Shown here: piece by piece, positions 16,064 to 25,199 of the stretch
Layout of the letters: each line of letters opens with the position of its first letter
Numbering within the stretch: position 1 is the first letter of the stretch
From: an uncultured Victivallales bacterium
GTDB lineage: Bacteria > Verrucomicrobiota > Lentisphaeria > Victivallales > UBA1829
Length of the DNA: 64,000 nucleotides
Direction: 5' to 3'
NCBI GenBank assembly: GCA_944390795.1
Contig: CALXRI010000004.1
Location: 62,001-126,000 of the forward strand
Notes under the pieces: model-generated
The model's database searches: none
The model's input: the letters and a program-made list of their open reading frames with translations, nothing else
What the model was told of the DNA's origin: nothing
Position numbers and translations under genes: made by a program

Positions 16064-18925
16064 TCATTTCAGCATTTTGGCCAGGTACTGTCCGGTGAAG
16101 GATTTTCGATTGGCGGCAACCTCTTCCGGAGTGCCTTCCGCGATCACGCGTCCCCCCGCGTCGCCGCCTTCCGGACCCATGTCGATGATGTGGTCGGCAA
16201 CCTTGATGACATCAAGATTGTGTTCGATTACCAGCACGGTATTGCCTTTGTCCCGCAGGCGGGTCAGAACCTCCAGAAGCTGTTTGATGTCCGCCATGTG
16301 AAGTCCGGTGGTCGGCTCGTCCAGAATGTAGAGCGTATGACCGCGCGGTACGCGCGCAAGTTCCGTCGCCAGCTTGACGCGCTGAGCTTCCCCTCCGGAG
16401 AGTGTCGTGGCGGGCTGACCGAGCGTGATGTAGCCGAGACCGACGTCCTGCAGGGTCTTGAGCTTGCGGTAAACGCCCGGAACCGCGCTGAAAAAGTCCA
16501 CCGCCTCGTCCACGGTCATGTCGAGCACTTCCGCAATGTTTTTCCGCTTGTAGGCGACCGAGAGCGTTTCCTTGTTGAAGCGTTTTCCCCGGCATGCCGA
16601 GCAGGTTACGTAGACGTCCGGCAGAAACTGCATTTCGATTTTCTTGATGCCGTCTCCCTGGCACTCCTCGCAGCGTCCTCCCTTCACGTTGAAGCTGAAG
16701 CGTCCCGGCCCGAAGCCGCGGATTTTGGATTCGGGAAGCGTGGAAAAGATCGTGCGGATCGTGGAAAACAGCTCCGTATAGGTTGCAGGATTCGAGCGCG
16801 GCGTCCGTCCGATCGGGCTCTGGTCGATGACAATCGCCTTGCCGATGCGGGAAAGTCCGCGGATTTCCCGGTATTCCCCGGGTTCCTCCTCCCCGGCAAG
16901 CTGAAAGTGTTTTGCAAGCGCGGCGCGCAGTATCCCGTTGACAAGACTGCTCTTGCCGGAACCTGATACGCCGGTCACGCAGGTGAATGTCCCGAGCGGA
17001 ATCTTTACATCAATGTTCTTCAGATTGTGATGGCGCGCACCGAGAATTTCAATGCACTCTCCCGTGCCCTTTAGCCGTTTTTCCGGCACTTCAATCTTCT
17101 GTTCGCCTGTCATGTACTGCGCCGTGAGCGAACGCTTCACCCGCATGACTTCCTGCGGTGTGCCGGACGCGACAAGCTCTCCGCCGTGCACCCCTGCGCG
17201 CGGTCCGAGATCAAGCAGATAGTCCGCCGCGAAGATCGTGTCCATGTCGTGCTCGACCACAATGACGGTGTTGCCGAGATCCCGCAGCTTGCGGAGCGTG
17301 GCGAGCAGACGGTCGTTGTCCCGCTGATGCAGCCCGATGCTGGGTTCGTCGAGGATGTAAAGCACGCCGACCAGACCGCACCCGAGCTGAGTTGCGAGAC
17401 GGATCCTCTGCGCCTCGCCGCCGGAGAGGGTTCCGCTTTCCCTGGAAAGCGTCAGATAGGACAGCCCCACATCCGAAAGGAAGCGGAGGCGCGATGCGAT
17501 TTCGCGGATCACTTCGCGGGCGATCTCGTTCTTCTCTTCATCCAGACGCAGAGTCGTGATGAATTCATACGCCTTTTCGACGGAGAGCGCATTGTATTCG
17601 GCGATGGAGAGACCCCCGACCGTGACGGCGAGGCTTTCCGGCTTGAGGCGTTTCCCATGACATCCCGGGCAGACGCGGTACGTCGTATATTCCTTGAGCC
17701 GTTCCCGCACCGCCTCGCTTTCCGAATCGGACTGGCGGCGCTGCAGATTGGCGAGCACACCTTCGAATGGCGCAAAGGATTTGTAGAGCTTTCCCCGGAT
17801 GCGGAAACTGAAATCGATGCATTCCGTGCCGCTTCCGTAAAGAATCACATGACGGATGTTTTCCGGAAGATCGCGGAACGGCGTTTCCAGCATGTCCGGC
17901 ATATGAAAGTGTTCGGCAAGGCACCGCAGCATGTGATTGTAGTAGAGAATGAGGCGGCGGGGACCTCTGCGCCAGCCGGGAATCGCTCCCTTGCGGATGG
18001 AGAGTGTGTCGTCGGGGATCACCAGCTTCGGATCCATCACGAGAAGAGAACCGATTCCGTTGCAGACAGGACAGGCGCCGTAAGGACTGTTGAATGAGAA
18101 ATTGCGGGGTTCAAGCTTCCCCAGGCTGATGCCGCAGTCCGCGCAGGCCAGGAATTCGCTGATCCGCTCCTCGTTCCACTTCTTTTCGCCGGAGACGGCG
18201 CCGCGTTCCTCAATCATGACGATCAGAGTCCCCCCGCCGAGCCTGAGCGCGGTTTCAACGGAATCGTTCAGGCGGGACTGCTCCAGCTTTCCGCAGATCA
18301 GACGGTCGATGACCGCCTCGATGCTGTGGCGCCGGGTTTTCGCCAGCGGTTTCGGGTCGGAATCCAGCGGGACGATCTCCCCGTCAATGCGCGCACGGAC
18401 GAATCCGTCGCGCCGGATCTTTTCAAGGATGTCGCGGTGTTCCCCCTTTTTGCCGTTGACATAAGGCGCGAGAATCATCATCTGCGATCCTGCCGGAAGG
18501 CGCATCAGGCGCTCGCAGATCGCCTGCGCGGACTGTGCCGAGAGCTCTTTGCCGCATTTCGGGCAGTGTGGAACCCCGGTATGCGCGTAGAGCAGACGCA
18601 GATAGTCGTAGATTTCGGTTACGGTGGCAACGGTGGATCGGGGATTTGATCCCGCGGAGCGCTGCTCAATCGCAATTGCCGGAGAGAGTCCCTCGATGTG
18701 TTCCACCCTGGGTTTCTGCATCCGGTCCAGAAACTGCCGTGCGTAAGCGGAGAGACTCTCAACGTAACGGCGCTGTCCCTCGGCATACAGCGTGTCGAAC
18801 GCCAGCGAGGATTTGCCGGATCCGCTGAGCCCCGTGATGACCGTGAGCGTGTTCCGCGGAATGCGCACATTGATGGATTTGAGATTGTGCTCCTCCGCGC
18901 CTTTTATGATGATGTCGTCTTTCAT
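16064..18925 (-). CDS. uvrA: UvrABC excinuclease subunit A
   Basis: The DNA-damage recognition ATPase of nucleotide excision repair. 953 residues, a normal full length. The N-terminal Walker A GLSGSGKSSLAFDTLYAEGQ is followed by the zinc module CADC...CPVC (about 255-285) and ABC signature LSGGEAQRIRLA with DEPSIGLHQRD. The second half carries GVSGSGKSSLV, a second zinc module CEEC...CSAC, LSGGEAQRVKLA and DEPTTGLH. All ATP and zinc motifs are intact. It is transcribed alone; uvrB and uvrC are not in the window. The Shine-Dalgarno sequence is weak (AGAAGG, distant). Confidence 0.97.
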   Translation of the reverse strand: MKDDIIIKGAEEHNLKSINVRIPRNTLTVITGLSGSGKSSLAFDTLYAEGQRRYVESLSAYARQFLDRMQKPRVEHIEGLSPAIAIEQRSAGSNPRSTVATVTEIYDYLRLLYAHTGVPHCPKCGKELSAQSAQAICERLMRLPAGSQMMILAPYVNGKKGEHRDILEKIRRDGFVRARIDGEIVPLDSDPKPLAKTRRHSIEAVIDRLICGKLEQSRLNDSVETALRLGGGTLIVMIEERGAVSGEKKWNEERISEFLACADCGISLGKLEPRNFSFNSPYGACPVCNGIGSLLVMDPKLVIPDDTLSIRKGAIPGWRRGPRRLILYYNHMLRCLAEHFHMPDMLETPFRDLPENIRHVILYGSGTECIDFSFRIRGKLYKSFAPFEGVLANLQRRQSDSESEAVRERLKEYTTYRVCPGCHGKRLKPESLAVTVGGLSIAEYNALSVEKAYEFITTLRLDEEKNEIAREVIREIASRLRFLSDVGLSYLTLSRESGTLSGGEAQRIRLATQLGCGLVGVLYILDEPSIGLHQRDNDRLLATLRKLRDLGNTVIVVEHDMDTIFAADYLLDLGPRAGVHGGELVASGTPQEVMRVKRSLTAQYMTGEQKIEVPEKRLKGTGECIEILGARHHNLKNIDVKIPLGTFTCVTGVSGSGKSSLVNGILRAALAKHFQLAGEEEPGEYREIRGLSRIGKAIVIDQSPIGRTPRSNPATYTELFSTIRTIFSTLPESKIRGFGPGRFSFNVKGGRCEECQGDGIKKIEMQFLPDVYVTCSACRGKRFNKETLSVAYKRKNIAEVLDMTVDEAVDFFSAVPGVYRKLKTLQDVGLGYITLGQPATTLSGGEAQRVKLATELARVPRGHTLYILDEPTTGLHMADIKQLLEVLTRLRDKGNTVLVIEHNLDVIKVADHIIDMGPEGGDAGGRVIAEGTPEEVAANRKSFTGQYLAKMLK

Positions 18926-18956
18926 GATCGGAAAAAGCCTTCTGTTTGAACCGATT

Positions 18957-18985
18957 AATGTACAGCCGCTTCAGGAAAAGTGCAA
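18957..18985 (-). promoter_or_regulatory. Promoter of uvrA
   Basis: On the minus strand TTGCAC (18980-18985), a 17-base spacer and TACATT (18957-18962) lie about 32 bases before the start codon. I see no LexA-type palindrome overlapping it. Confidence 0.5.
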
Positions 18986-19250
18986 ACCGGTTTTTCATGA
19001 AATTGTCTGCACGTTGAACCCACTGCCCTCTGGAAGGCCGGAAATGCCTCATGAGGCAGAAAAAACTGTGCCGGTCGGTTTCTGACCGGTGGTTGACGGC
19101 ACATTCCGGATCCGGCGGGAAGAGGCACGGATTTCAAATCCGGATTTTCAACTGCTGAAACGGAGCGGACGGAACGGATGCAACTTATCTCTGATCTCTG
19201 CAGGTAGGGCGGCGGAGCTGTCCCGGAATGGCGGACCTTCCGGGATGAGT
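18986..19250. other. Intergenic stretch between uvrA promoter and Wzz-like gene
   Basis: No gene with a ribosome binding site is visible on either strand. The only structure I find is the hairpin at 19221-19245 just after the Wzz-like stop codon. Confidence 0.5.
19221..19245 (-). terminator. Hairpin after the Wzz-like gene, possible terminator
   Basis: TCCCGGAA and TTCCGGGA form a perfect 8-base-pair stem with a 9-base loop, five bases after the stop codon. It lacks a following T tract, so termination is unproven; it could instead protect the mRNA end. Confidence 0.4.
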
Positions 19251-20789
19251 TCAGGCTTCTCTGCGCAGCAGGCCTTTTGTATTCAGAATACAGAAATCAA
19301 TGACAGCCCAGACTGCATTGACGAAAAGCCATAACGCGAAAATTCCCAGCATGATCCGCTTGAGAGGCAGACTGAATTCCGAGTAATACTGGACATTCCC
19401 GACCGGAGTGTAGAACTGGCGGCTGGACAGGTAGTCCTTCAGAATCTGATCGCGGAACTGGACAACTTTGTTTCCCGCGGTAAAAAGTTCACTGTACATT
19501 TCTTTGAGCAATGCGTTGAACTGTTCCGGATTCAGTGCGGGTATTCCTTTGCCGGGTTTCGTGTCCGTCACGGAGGCCAGAAGATTCTGGAAATATGCCA
19601 GATCGGCTTCCAGTGCGGCCCGCTCATCCGCGTATTCAATGGCTTTTTGTGCGTAAGTGGCACGAAGCTTGTTGTTGATGTCATTCCGGATCATGTCGGC
19701 GAACTGGGTGAAAAAGGAATTGTCAAGCTGGAATGTGACGGGAGTTTCTGTTTTTTTCCCCGTTCCGGCATTCCCTGAGGTTTGAACCGGTGTCTGAGGC
19801 TGGAGAATATTGAAGGAGGCGAGCGCGCCTTCATATTTCTTATTGACCTTGGTCAGTTCCTGTTCAATGGCTTTCAGCTTGCTGTGGATGAAGATCTTGT
19901 CAAACGTGCCCTGATAGGCGGGATTCATCAGGACATACTGGCGGAAAACGGCGATCTGATACTGATCGATGTCCCGCAGCTGCTGCTGAATGTCTCCGAG
20001 AAACTCTCCCGACGGCAGACTGATGTTTTTGCCCTGCTGCATTTCATTGAGCAGCGAACAGACGGCAAGCAGCTTGTTGCAGTAGACTCTGGTTTTTTCC
20101 AGCAGGATCAGGCGTCCGGGCTGCTGGGAGACCTTGATGATTTCCTGCTGCATGCCGTTCATGTCAATCTGCGGGAATTCCCTTGCTTCCAGTTTCGAGA
20201 AAATCCTGAACCAGACTTCCGGAATGCTGTTCAGAATTTTTGTGATTTCCACTCTGCTGAGCGGCATCTCCGGCTTCATGGAAAGGGCAAGCTGTTCCGA
20301 GGCCAGGCTCTGAAGCTTCTGTCTGTATTCATGCTCCAGATTCTGCAGGTCAATGACGGAGATGTTGCGCTTATTCATTTTCTCCCGGTATTCCGCATCC
20401 AGCCGGGTTTTTTCCATATTGCTGTCGGACATGAAGAAAGAAGACATGAAGTCGACAAAATCAATTCGTCCTTTCAGATTGTTGGCATTATAGACTTCGC
20501 GCAGGACGGAAGGCGTGAGCAGGTCGGACGTGCTGAAGGGTTTCCCGCTGGGATAGAGGGGAACATTGTCGTTTCGGGGGAGCAGAAGTGTAATATTCCG
20601 GCTCCATATCGCATTCCGCGGAGTGAATGCATACAACAGAAGAAAAACCAGAAGCATGAGCACGAAGGAAATTCCGGCACGCAGAAGCAGACGTCTTTTC
20701 CGCAATTTGAAAAACGTGATGATCTCCTTTACAGAAAGGTCACTGGCATAATCGTCTGTTGCTTGAATATTGTTCTGAGCGTCAGCCAT
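19251..20789 (-). CDS. Wzz/chain-length-determinant-like membrane protein
   Basis: 512 residues with a membrane segment near each end (about 38-58, AGISFVLMLLVFLLLYAF; about 482-502, IMLGIFALWLFVNAVWAVID). Between them lies a long, largely helical, Gln/Leu-rich periplasmic domain. This topology is that of polysaccharide co-polymerases (Wzz/GumC type), which set glycan chain length, but no signature is strong and the C-terminal kinase found in some members is absent. The start at 20789 follows AGGGAGA; a longer in-frame start at 20819 lies close to the likely transcription start. No polymerase, flippase or glycosyltransferase is nearby, so the function is uncertain. Confidence 0.6.
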   Translation of the reverse strand: MADAQNNIQATDDYASDLSVKEIITFFKLRKRRLLLRAGISFVLMLLVFLLLYAFTPRNAIWSRNITLLLPRNDNVPLYPSGKPFSTSDLLTPSVLREVYNANNLKGRIDFVDFMSSFFMSDSNMEKTRLDAEYREKMNKRNISVIDLQNLEHEYRQKLQSLASEQLALSMKPEMPLSRVEITKILNSIPEVWFRIFSKLEAREFPQIDMNGMQQEIIKVSQQPGRLILLEKTRVYCNKLLAVCSLLNEMQQGKNISLPSGEFLGDIQQQLRDIDQYQIAVFRQYVLMNPAYQGTFDKIFIHSKLKAIEQELTKVNKKYEGALASFNILQPQTPVQTSGNAGTGKKTETPVTFQLDNSFFTQFADMIRNDINNKLRATYAQKAIEYADERAALEADLAYFQNLLASVTDTKPGKGIPALNPEQFNALLKEMYSELFTAGNKVVQFRDQILKDYLSSRQFYTPVGNVQYYSEFSLPLKRIMLGIFALWLFVNAVWAVIDFCILNTKGLLRREA

Positions 20790-20830
20790 TGTTTTTCTCC
20801 CTATCAATATTGAAAACAAGAATATCCTGC

Positions 20831-20858
20831 ACTATAGCATGAGGAGCGCGAAAAGCAA
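20831..20858 (-). promoter_or_regulatory. Promoter of the Wzz-like gene
   Basis: On the minus strand TTGCTT (20853-20858), a 16-base spacer and TATAGT (20831-20836), about 40 bases before the chosen ATG. It lies in an AT-rich island. Confidence 0.5.
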
Positions 20859-20996
20859 GCTTGAATTTGCATAAGAGTCCGTTTCCGTATCCCCTTTTTC
20901 CGTCAGATCAATACCCGGAATTCTGTCTTTTCTTTGCCGGGAGGCATGTGTTTCATGCGGAAAAAGCGTTGTCGCCGGGCTGTCCGGGAGGAAGCA

Positions 20997-21962
20997 TCAC
21001 GAACTGGCGCGACGGATGAATTTTGTGTCGAAGCTCTTCCTGACAGTTCTGGTTCCGTCCGACCGAATGATGGCAATTACCGCGCGGTTCAGTTCTTCGA
21101 CGGGATGGGCGACCGTGCTCAAGGCGGGATAGATCATGCGCCCGCTGTTGTCGTCGTCAAACCCCACAACCGCGATCCGATCCGGAATGGAAATGCCGTG
21201 GGCCGCGGCATAGTTCATGAAGCCGAGCGCCATCCGGTCCGTATCGAAAAAGACGGCATCCGCTCCGGAGTCCATGATGCGGGGGCCGAGTTCGAATCCG
21301 TCTTTGAAACTGGTATTGCGCCTGATCTGCATAAATTCGGGCCGTCTGGCGAGATCAGTCGCCTCAAATGCGGCTGCCAGTCCCGAGTCGCGGGTTTCGA
21401 TGTCGCCGCAGCGCAGGATTTTTTTCCGTCCGCTCCGGATCAGATGGATGATGGCGGAGCGGATCCCCGTGGCGCGGTTGATTGTCAGGGTGTGGCAGCC
21501 CTCGATTCCCTTCTGGTCGATGAAAATCGTCGTCAGCGGATACTCGCGGAGAATCTCCACTGCCTCTGTCGTGATGCCTTCTGTGATGGAAGGCATCACG
21601 ACCACATGATTGGTAACTCCCGACCATTCGTCAAGCATGTGGCGGAATTTCGCCGGATCGCCGTCCAGACGGCCGATCAGGGGATAGCATCCGCAGGTTT
21701 CCAGCTGGGTTTCCAGATCATGCAGCTTCTTGATGCTGACCTCGATCATGGTGTTTGCGCAGATGATTCCGACGATGTTTTTGCGGTTCAGGCGGAGGTT
21801 GCGCGCCGCCATGTTCGGGATGTAGCGGTGTTCGTGCGCCAGTTTGAGAATCAGGTCGCGCTTTTCCGGCACGACATGCGCCTGTCCTTTCAGAACACGG
21901 CTCACGGTCCGGATCGAAAGTCCGGAGAGTTCGGAGAGCTGCTTGAGTGTGATTCCTGCCAT
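20997..21962 (-). CDS. LacI-family regulator of the uxa operon
   Basis: 321 residues with an N-terminal LacI helix-turn-helix (ITLKQLSELSGLSIRTVSRVLKGQ) and hinge, then a periplasmic-binding-protein-like sensor domain (VGIICANTMIEVSIKKLHDLE; IAVVGFDDDNSG). It is the last gene of uxaB-uxaA-lacI, nine bases after uxaA, so it is made together with the enzymes and probably represses its own operon. The matching palindrome lies in the promoter of uxaB. The inducer is likely a uronate or its breakdown product, by context only. Confidence 0.9.
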   Translation of the reverse strand: MAGITLKQLSELSGLSIRTVSRVLKGQAHVVPEKRDLILKLAHEHRYIPNMAARNLRLNRKNIVGIICANTMIEVSIKKLHDLETQLETCGCYPLIGRLDGDPAKFRHMLDEWSGVTNHVVVMPSITEGITTEAVEILREYPLTTIFIDQKGIEGCHTLTINRATGIRSAIIHLIRSGRKKILRCGDIETRDSGLAAAFEATDLARRPEFMQIRRNTSFKDGFELGPRIMDSGADAVFFDTDRMALGFMNYAAAHGISIPDRIAVVGFDDDNSGRMIYPALSTVAHPVEELNRAVIAIIRSDGTRTVRKSFDTKFIRRASS

Positions 21963-21971
21963 GTCTGCGCC

Positions 21972-23444
21972 TTACAGTGTTACACCGTCCTTGAAGATTG
22001 CAATCTCCTCGAAGGCGTGTTTCTCATTTTGCGCAGGACGGCCCGAAGCGGTATCCAGAATCAGGCGGAAGAATTCCTCGTCAACAGCTCCCGCGTCCGT
22101 TCCGGATTCGACCAGACGTCCCGCGTTGAAATCAATCCAGTGCGTTTTTTTCTGTGCAAGACTGGTGTTCGATGCGATTTTCAGAGTCGGCACCACGCCC
22201 CCGAACGGAGTGCCGCGCCCGGTCGTAAAAAGAACGAGGTGCGCTCCGGCTGCGCTCAGGAGCGTTGTTGCGACCATGTCGTTTCCCGGTCCGTTCAGGA
22301 GATTGAGTCCCCTGATTTTCACGGTATCGCCCATTTCAAGAACGTCGACCACGGTTCCGGAACCGCCTTTCTGTGTGCAGCCGAGCGATTTATCCTCGAG
22401 CGTGGAGATTCCTCCCGCCTTGTTGCCGGGCGAGGGGTTTTCATAGATCGTCTGCCCGTAGCGGGTAAAATAATTTTTGAAGCCGTTGATCATTTTCACA
22501 CACTTTTCAAACACTTCCGGAGACGCGCATCGGTTCATCAGAAGCGTTTCCGCGCCGAACATTTCCGGCACTTCACTGAGAATCGTGGTTCCGCCGGAGG
22601 CCGTCAGACGATCGGAGAAACGTCCGACAAGCGCGTTCGCCGTAATGCCGGACAGCCCGTCCGAACCGCCGCATTTGAGTCCGACAACGAGCTCCGATAC
22701 GGGAATTTTCTCCCTGCGGTCATTCCGTGCGTTTTCAATCAGTTCCTCCAGAAGCCGCATTCCGGTTTCGAACTCGTCCGTTTCGTCCTGGGCGACCATG
22801 AAGCGGACGCGCTTCTCATCGTGCGCGCCGACTTCCTTGCGGAATTCCCCGATCGTATTGTTTTCGCATCCGAGTCCGACGACAAGGACGCCGCCCGCAT
22901 TCGGATGTCTTACAAAATCCGCCAGAATTTTCCGCGTCAGGGCGTGATCGGCGCCGAGCTGGGAACAGCCGTAGGGATGGGGCAGGGCTACGGCTCGTTC
23001 GACGGTTCCGTCAGGCAGCTTCCGGTTGATCGCCTTCGCCAGATTTTCCGCAAGCGCGTTGACGCATCCTACGGTCGGCACGATCCAGAGGTTGTTGCGG
23101 ATGCCGACGCGTCCGTCCGCGCGGCGGTAGCCGAGGAAGAAATCCTTCCTGCCGTTGCAGGGAGCTCCGGACAGGTCGGGATGATACTGATATTCCAGAA
23201 CGCCGTCGAGGCGCGTCCGGATATTGTGCGTGTGCACTTTTTCTCCCGGCGCGATGTCGGTTCCGGCAGTGCCGATGGGCATGCCGTATTTGATGATGTC
23301 CTCTCCGGCGGCGACGGCCCGGAGCGCAAACTTGTGCCCGCGTCCGATGTCTTCCCTGAGGACGACTCCCGCGTTTTCCCCGGCCTTGAGATCCTCCAGC
23401 GCGACCGCTACATTGTCGGAGGGATGGATTTTGATGAACCGCAT
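21972..23444 (-). CDS. uxaA: Altronate dehydratase
   Basis: Removes water from D-altronate to give 2-keto-3-deoxygluconate in galacturonate breakdown. 490 residues, the usual length of UxaA, containing both the N-terminal SAF-like part (IGRGHKFALRAVAAGEDIIKYG; GEKVHTHN) and the large metal-dependent dehydratase part (LPHPYGCSQLG; GLKCGGSDGLSGITAN; CTQKGGSGTV). It lies ten bases after uxaB and is probably translationally coupled. No isomerase (uxaC) or kdgK/kdgA is in the window. Confidence 0.95.
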   Translation of the reverse strand: MRFIKIHPSDNVAVALEDLKAGENAGVVLREDIGRGHKFALRAVAAGEDIIKYGMPIGTAGTDIAPGEKVHTHNIRTRLDGVLEYQYHPDLSGAPCNGRKDFFLGYRRADGRVGIRNNLWIVPTVGCVNALAENLAKAINRKLPDGTVERAVALPHPYGCSQLGADHALTRKILADFVRHPNAGGVLVVGLGCENNTIGEFRKEVGAHDEKRVRFMVAQDETDEFETGMRLLEELIENARNDRREKIPVSELVVGLKCGGSDGLSGITANALVGRFSDRLTASGGTTILSEVPEMFGAETLLMNRCASPEVFEKCVKMINGFKNYFTRYGQTIYENPSPGNKAGGISTLEDKSLGCTQKGGSGTVVDVLEMGDTVKIRGLNLLNGPGNDMVATTLLSAAGAHLVLFTTGRGTPFGGVVPTLKIASNTSLAQKKTHWIDFNAGRLVESGTDAGAVDEEFFRLILDTASGRPAQNEKHAFEEIAIFKDGVTL

Positions 23445-23454
23445 GGCAGACCCC

Positions 23455-24921
23455 TCAGAGAACGGTTCTCACGGCGGCGCGGATGCCGTTGCGGTTGATG
23501 CATGCGAGTTTTTCCGCAACGAATGCGGAAAGTCCCGGGACTTCGTTGAGGTCCGTTCCCCAGAACGCGGTATTGCCGAGCACGGATTTGACCAGCGCCG
23601 CCGTGTCGCCGTTTTTCCGGAATGCGCTTGTCGCGTCCGCGAAGAAGCGCAGCACGTCCTCGGAATCCGCCACGGGATAACTTCGGCCGTCCGCACTGCC
23701 AAGCGCCGCGCCGTCTTTCATTTCAATCATGTAGAAGCGGATCAGCGCCGCCAGGGAGAAGGCGAGCACTTCCGGCAGTTTTCCCTTCATCGCGACATAA
23801 TCCAGCAGACTGGGCATGACGCGGACTTTCCATTTCGATACCGAATTCAGGGAGATGGAAAGCAGCCTGTGCTGGGCGAACGGGTTTTTGAAGCGTTCGA
23901 TCACGGAGTCCGCGAAGAAGCGTTTTTCAGACTCGGGGAGCGGAACCGTATGGAAAATTTCGTCGTTGATCGCCTTGCAGACCATTTTCCCGAAATCGGG
24001 GTCATTCATCATTTCATCCACGAAAGTCAGTCCGCCGAGACTGGCCGCAAGAACGTCGGCGGTGTGCGCCCCGTTCAGGAAACGGACCTTTCTCGTGCGA
24101 TACGGCGTCTGATTGTCCGTGATCACCACCTGAAGCCCGGCTTCCGCCAGCGGGAGCTCCTTTGCGAGCGACTGCGGACCCTCGATCACGAAGAAGTGGA
24201 AAATCTCCCCGCAGTCGATCAGATTGTCATGATAGCCGAGTTCCGCTTCGATCTTCGACGCTTCCGCGCGCGGATATCCGGCGACGATGCGGTCGACAAG
24301 CGTGTTGACGAAGAGATTGTCATTTCTGATCCACGCCGTGAACGCTTCGGGAAGATTCCAGTCCTTCGCATACTTCAGAATGCAGTCGCGGAGTGTTGCG
24401 CCGTTCTTGTCAATCAGCTCGCAGGGAATCAGGATCAGCCCCTTGTCCGGAGACCCGTTGAATGTCTTGAAACGCTCGTAAAGAAGACTTGTCAGCTTGG
24501 CCGGATAGGTGTTCTGGCATTTCCCCGGCGTATAGGGCTCGGGTTTGTATTCAATTCCGGCTTCGGTCGTATTGGAGAAGACAAAGCGCAGATCCTTCGA
24601 GCAGGCGCACGCGACGGTCTCCGCCCACTGGGCATAGGGGTTCAGACAGCCTTTGACACATTTGATGATTTCTCGCTTCTCTTCCACTTTCCCGTTTGCC
24701 ACGCCGCGCAGAATCAGCGTATACAGCCCGTCCTGGGCGTTGAGCATATCCCCCATGCCCTTTTCCAGCGGCTGAACGATCTGAACCATGCCGTTGAACT
24801 TTCCCCGCTTGTTCATCTCATTAATCATCCAGTCGATGAATGCGCGGAGGAAGTTTCCCTCGCCGAACTGCATGACCTTGACCGGATATGCCGGCTGTTC
24901 CGTACGTTTCAAAAGCTCCAT
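23455..24921 (-). CDS. uxaB: Tagaturonate reductase
   Basis: NADH-dependent reduction of D-tagaturonate to D-altronate, the step before UxaA. 488 residues of the mannitol dehydrogenase superfamily. The N-terminal nucleotide-binding start is MQFGEGNFLRAFIDWMI, and RKVRFLNGAHTADVLAA is the conserved catalytic stretch of the UxaB/UxuB group. First gene of the operon, with a strong regulated promoter. Fructuronate reductase is the alternative, but pairing with UxaA rather than UxuA favours tagaturonate. Confidence 0.93.
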   Translation of the reverse strand: MELLKRTEQPAYPVKVMQFGEGNFLRAFIDWMINEMNKRGKFNGMVQIVQPLEKGMGDMLNAQDGLYTLILRGVANGKVEEKREIIKCVKGCLNPYAQWAETVACACSKDLRFVFSNTTEAGIEYKPEPYTPGKCQNTYPAKLTSLLYERFKTFNGSPDKGLILIPCELIDKNGATLRDCILKYAKDWNLPEAFTAWIRNDNLFVNTLVDRIVAGYPRAEASKIEAELGYHDNLIDCGEIFHFFVIEGPQSLAKELPLAEAGLQVVITDNQTPYRTRKVRFLNGAHTADVLAASLGGLTFVDEMMNDPDFGKMVCKAINDEIFHTVPLPESEKRFFADSVIERFKNPFAQHRLLSISLNSVSKWKVRVMPSLLDYVAMKGKLPEVLAFSLAALIRFYMIEMKDGAALGSADGRSYPVADSEDVLRFFADATSAFRKNGDTAALVKSVLGNTAFWGTDLNEVPGLSAFVAEKLACINRNGIRAAVRTVL

Positions 24922-24969
24922 TTTTCTGTCTCCCGGATTTAGGAATCATGGTTTGACAATTTACTGGTT

Positions 24970-24998
24970 ACTATATTTGCCATCGTTGGCAATTTCAA
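24970..24998 (-). promoter_or_regulatory. Promoter of the uxaB-uxaA-lacI operon
   Basis: On the minus strand TTGAAA (24993-24998), exactly 17 bases, then TATAGT (24970-24975). The spacer is filled by a palindrome that looks like a LacI-family operator. Confidence 0.8.
24977..24992. promoter_or_regulatory. LacI-type operator within the uxa promoter spacer
   Basis: TTGCCATCGTTGGCAA is a palindrome of 6-base arms around TCGT, with the central CG typical of LacI/GalR operators. It occupies 16 of the 17 spacer bases between -35 and -10, so a bound repressor would exclude RNA polymerase. The operon's own LacI-family product is the likely ligand protein. Confidence 0.75.
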
Positions 24999-25087
24999 GC
25001 TGCGAAACGATTTTTTCCTTGTATTTTTCCGTTTTCCTGATCCGCTGTCACGATGTCCGGCAAGGAGGGAAAAACAAAAGGCAAAAA

Positions 25088-25105
25088 AATTAGCTTATTC
25101 TAATT
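25088..25105. promoter_or_regulatory. Metalloregulator-like dyad 1 at the feo promoter
   Basis: AATTAGCTTATTCTAATT is a perfect 6-base-arm dyad (AATTAG-N6-CTAATT) that overlaps the first bases of the -35 box. TTAG-N6-CTAA resembles the half-site geometry of DtxR/IdeR/MntR-type boxes; a Fur site is less like it. A second copy lies in the leader. Confidence 0.55.
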
Positions 25106-25131
25106 GAAAAATCTTTTTCCCGTGTTATATT
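25104..25131 (+). promoter_or_regulatory. Promoter of feoAB
   Basis: TTGAAA (25104-25109), a 16-base spacer and TATATT (25126-25131). Transcription from about 25138 would give a leader of about 110 bases before the first feoA start, carrying a hairpin and a second dyad. Confidence 0.7.
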
Positions 25132-25152
25132 GCGGATGTTTTGAAAGGTAAC

Positions 25153-25186
25153 GCGCACCGTTTCCTGCCGGAAAGGTGCGCATTTT
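25153..25186 (+). promoter_or_regulatory. Hairpin in the feoAB leader
   Basis: GCGCACC-G-TTTCC pairs with GGAAA-GGTGCGC across a TGCC loop, giving a 12-base-pair stem with one bulge, followed by ATTTTA. The short T tract makes an attenuator possible; mRNA stabilisation is the alternative. No known metal riboswitch was recognised. Confidence 0.5.
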
Positions 25187-25199
25187 ACGGAGAGTTGAG

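Noticed and set aside
20934-23498. Plus-strand frame of 854 codons across lacI and uxaA
   Set aside because: Both minus-strand genes have family motifs and operon spacing; the long opposite frame results from high G+C third positions.
25153-25186. Leader hairpin as a known riboswitch
   Set aside because: A single stem with a 4-base loop does not match any riboswitch fold I can recognise; kept only as a hairpin.
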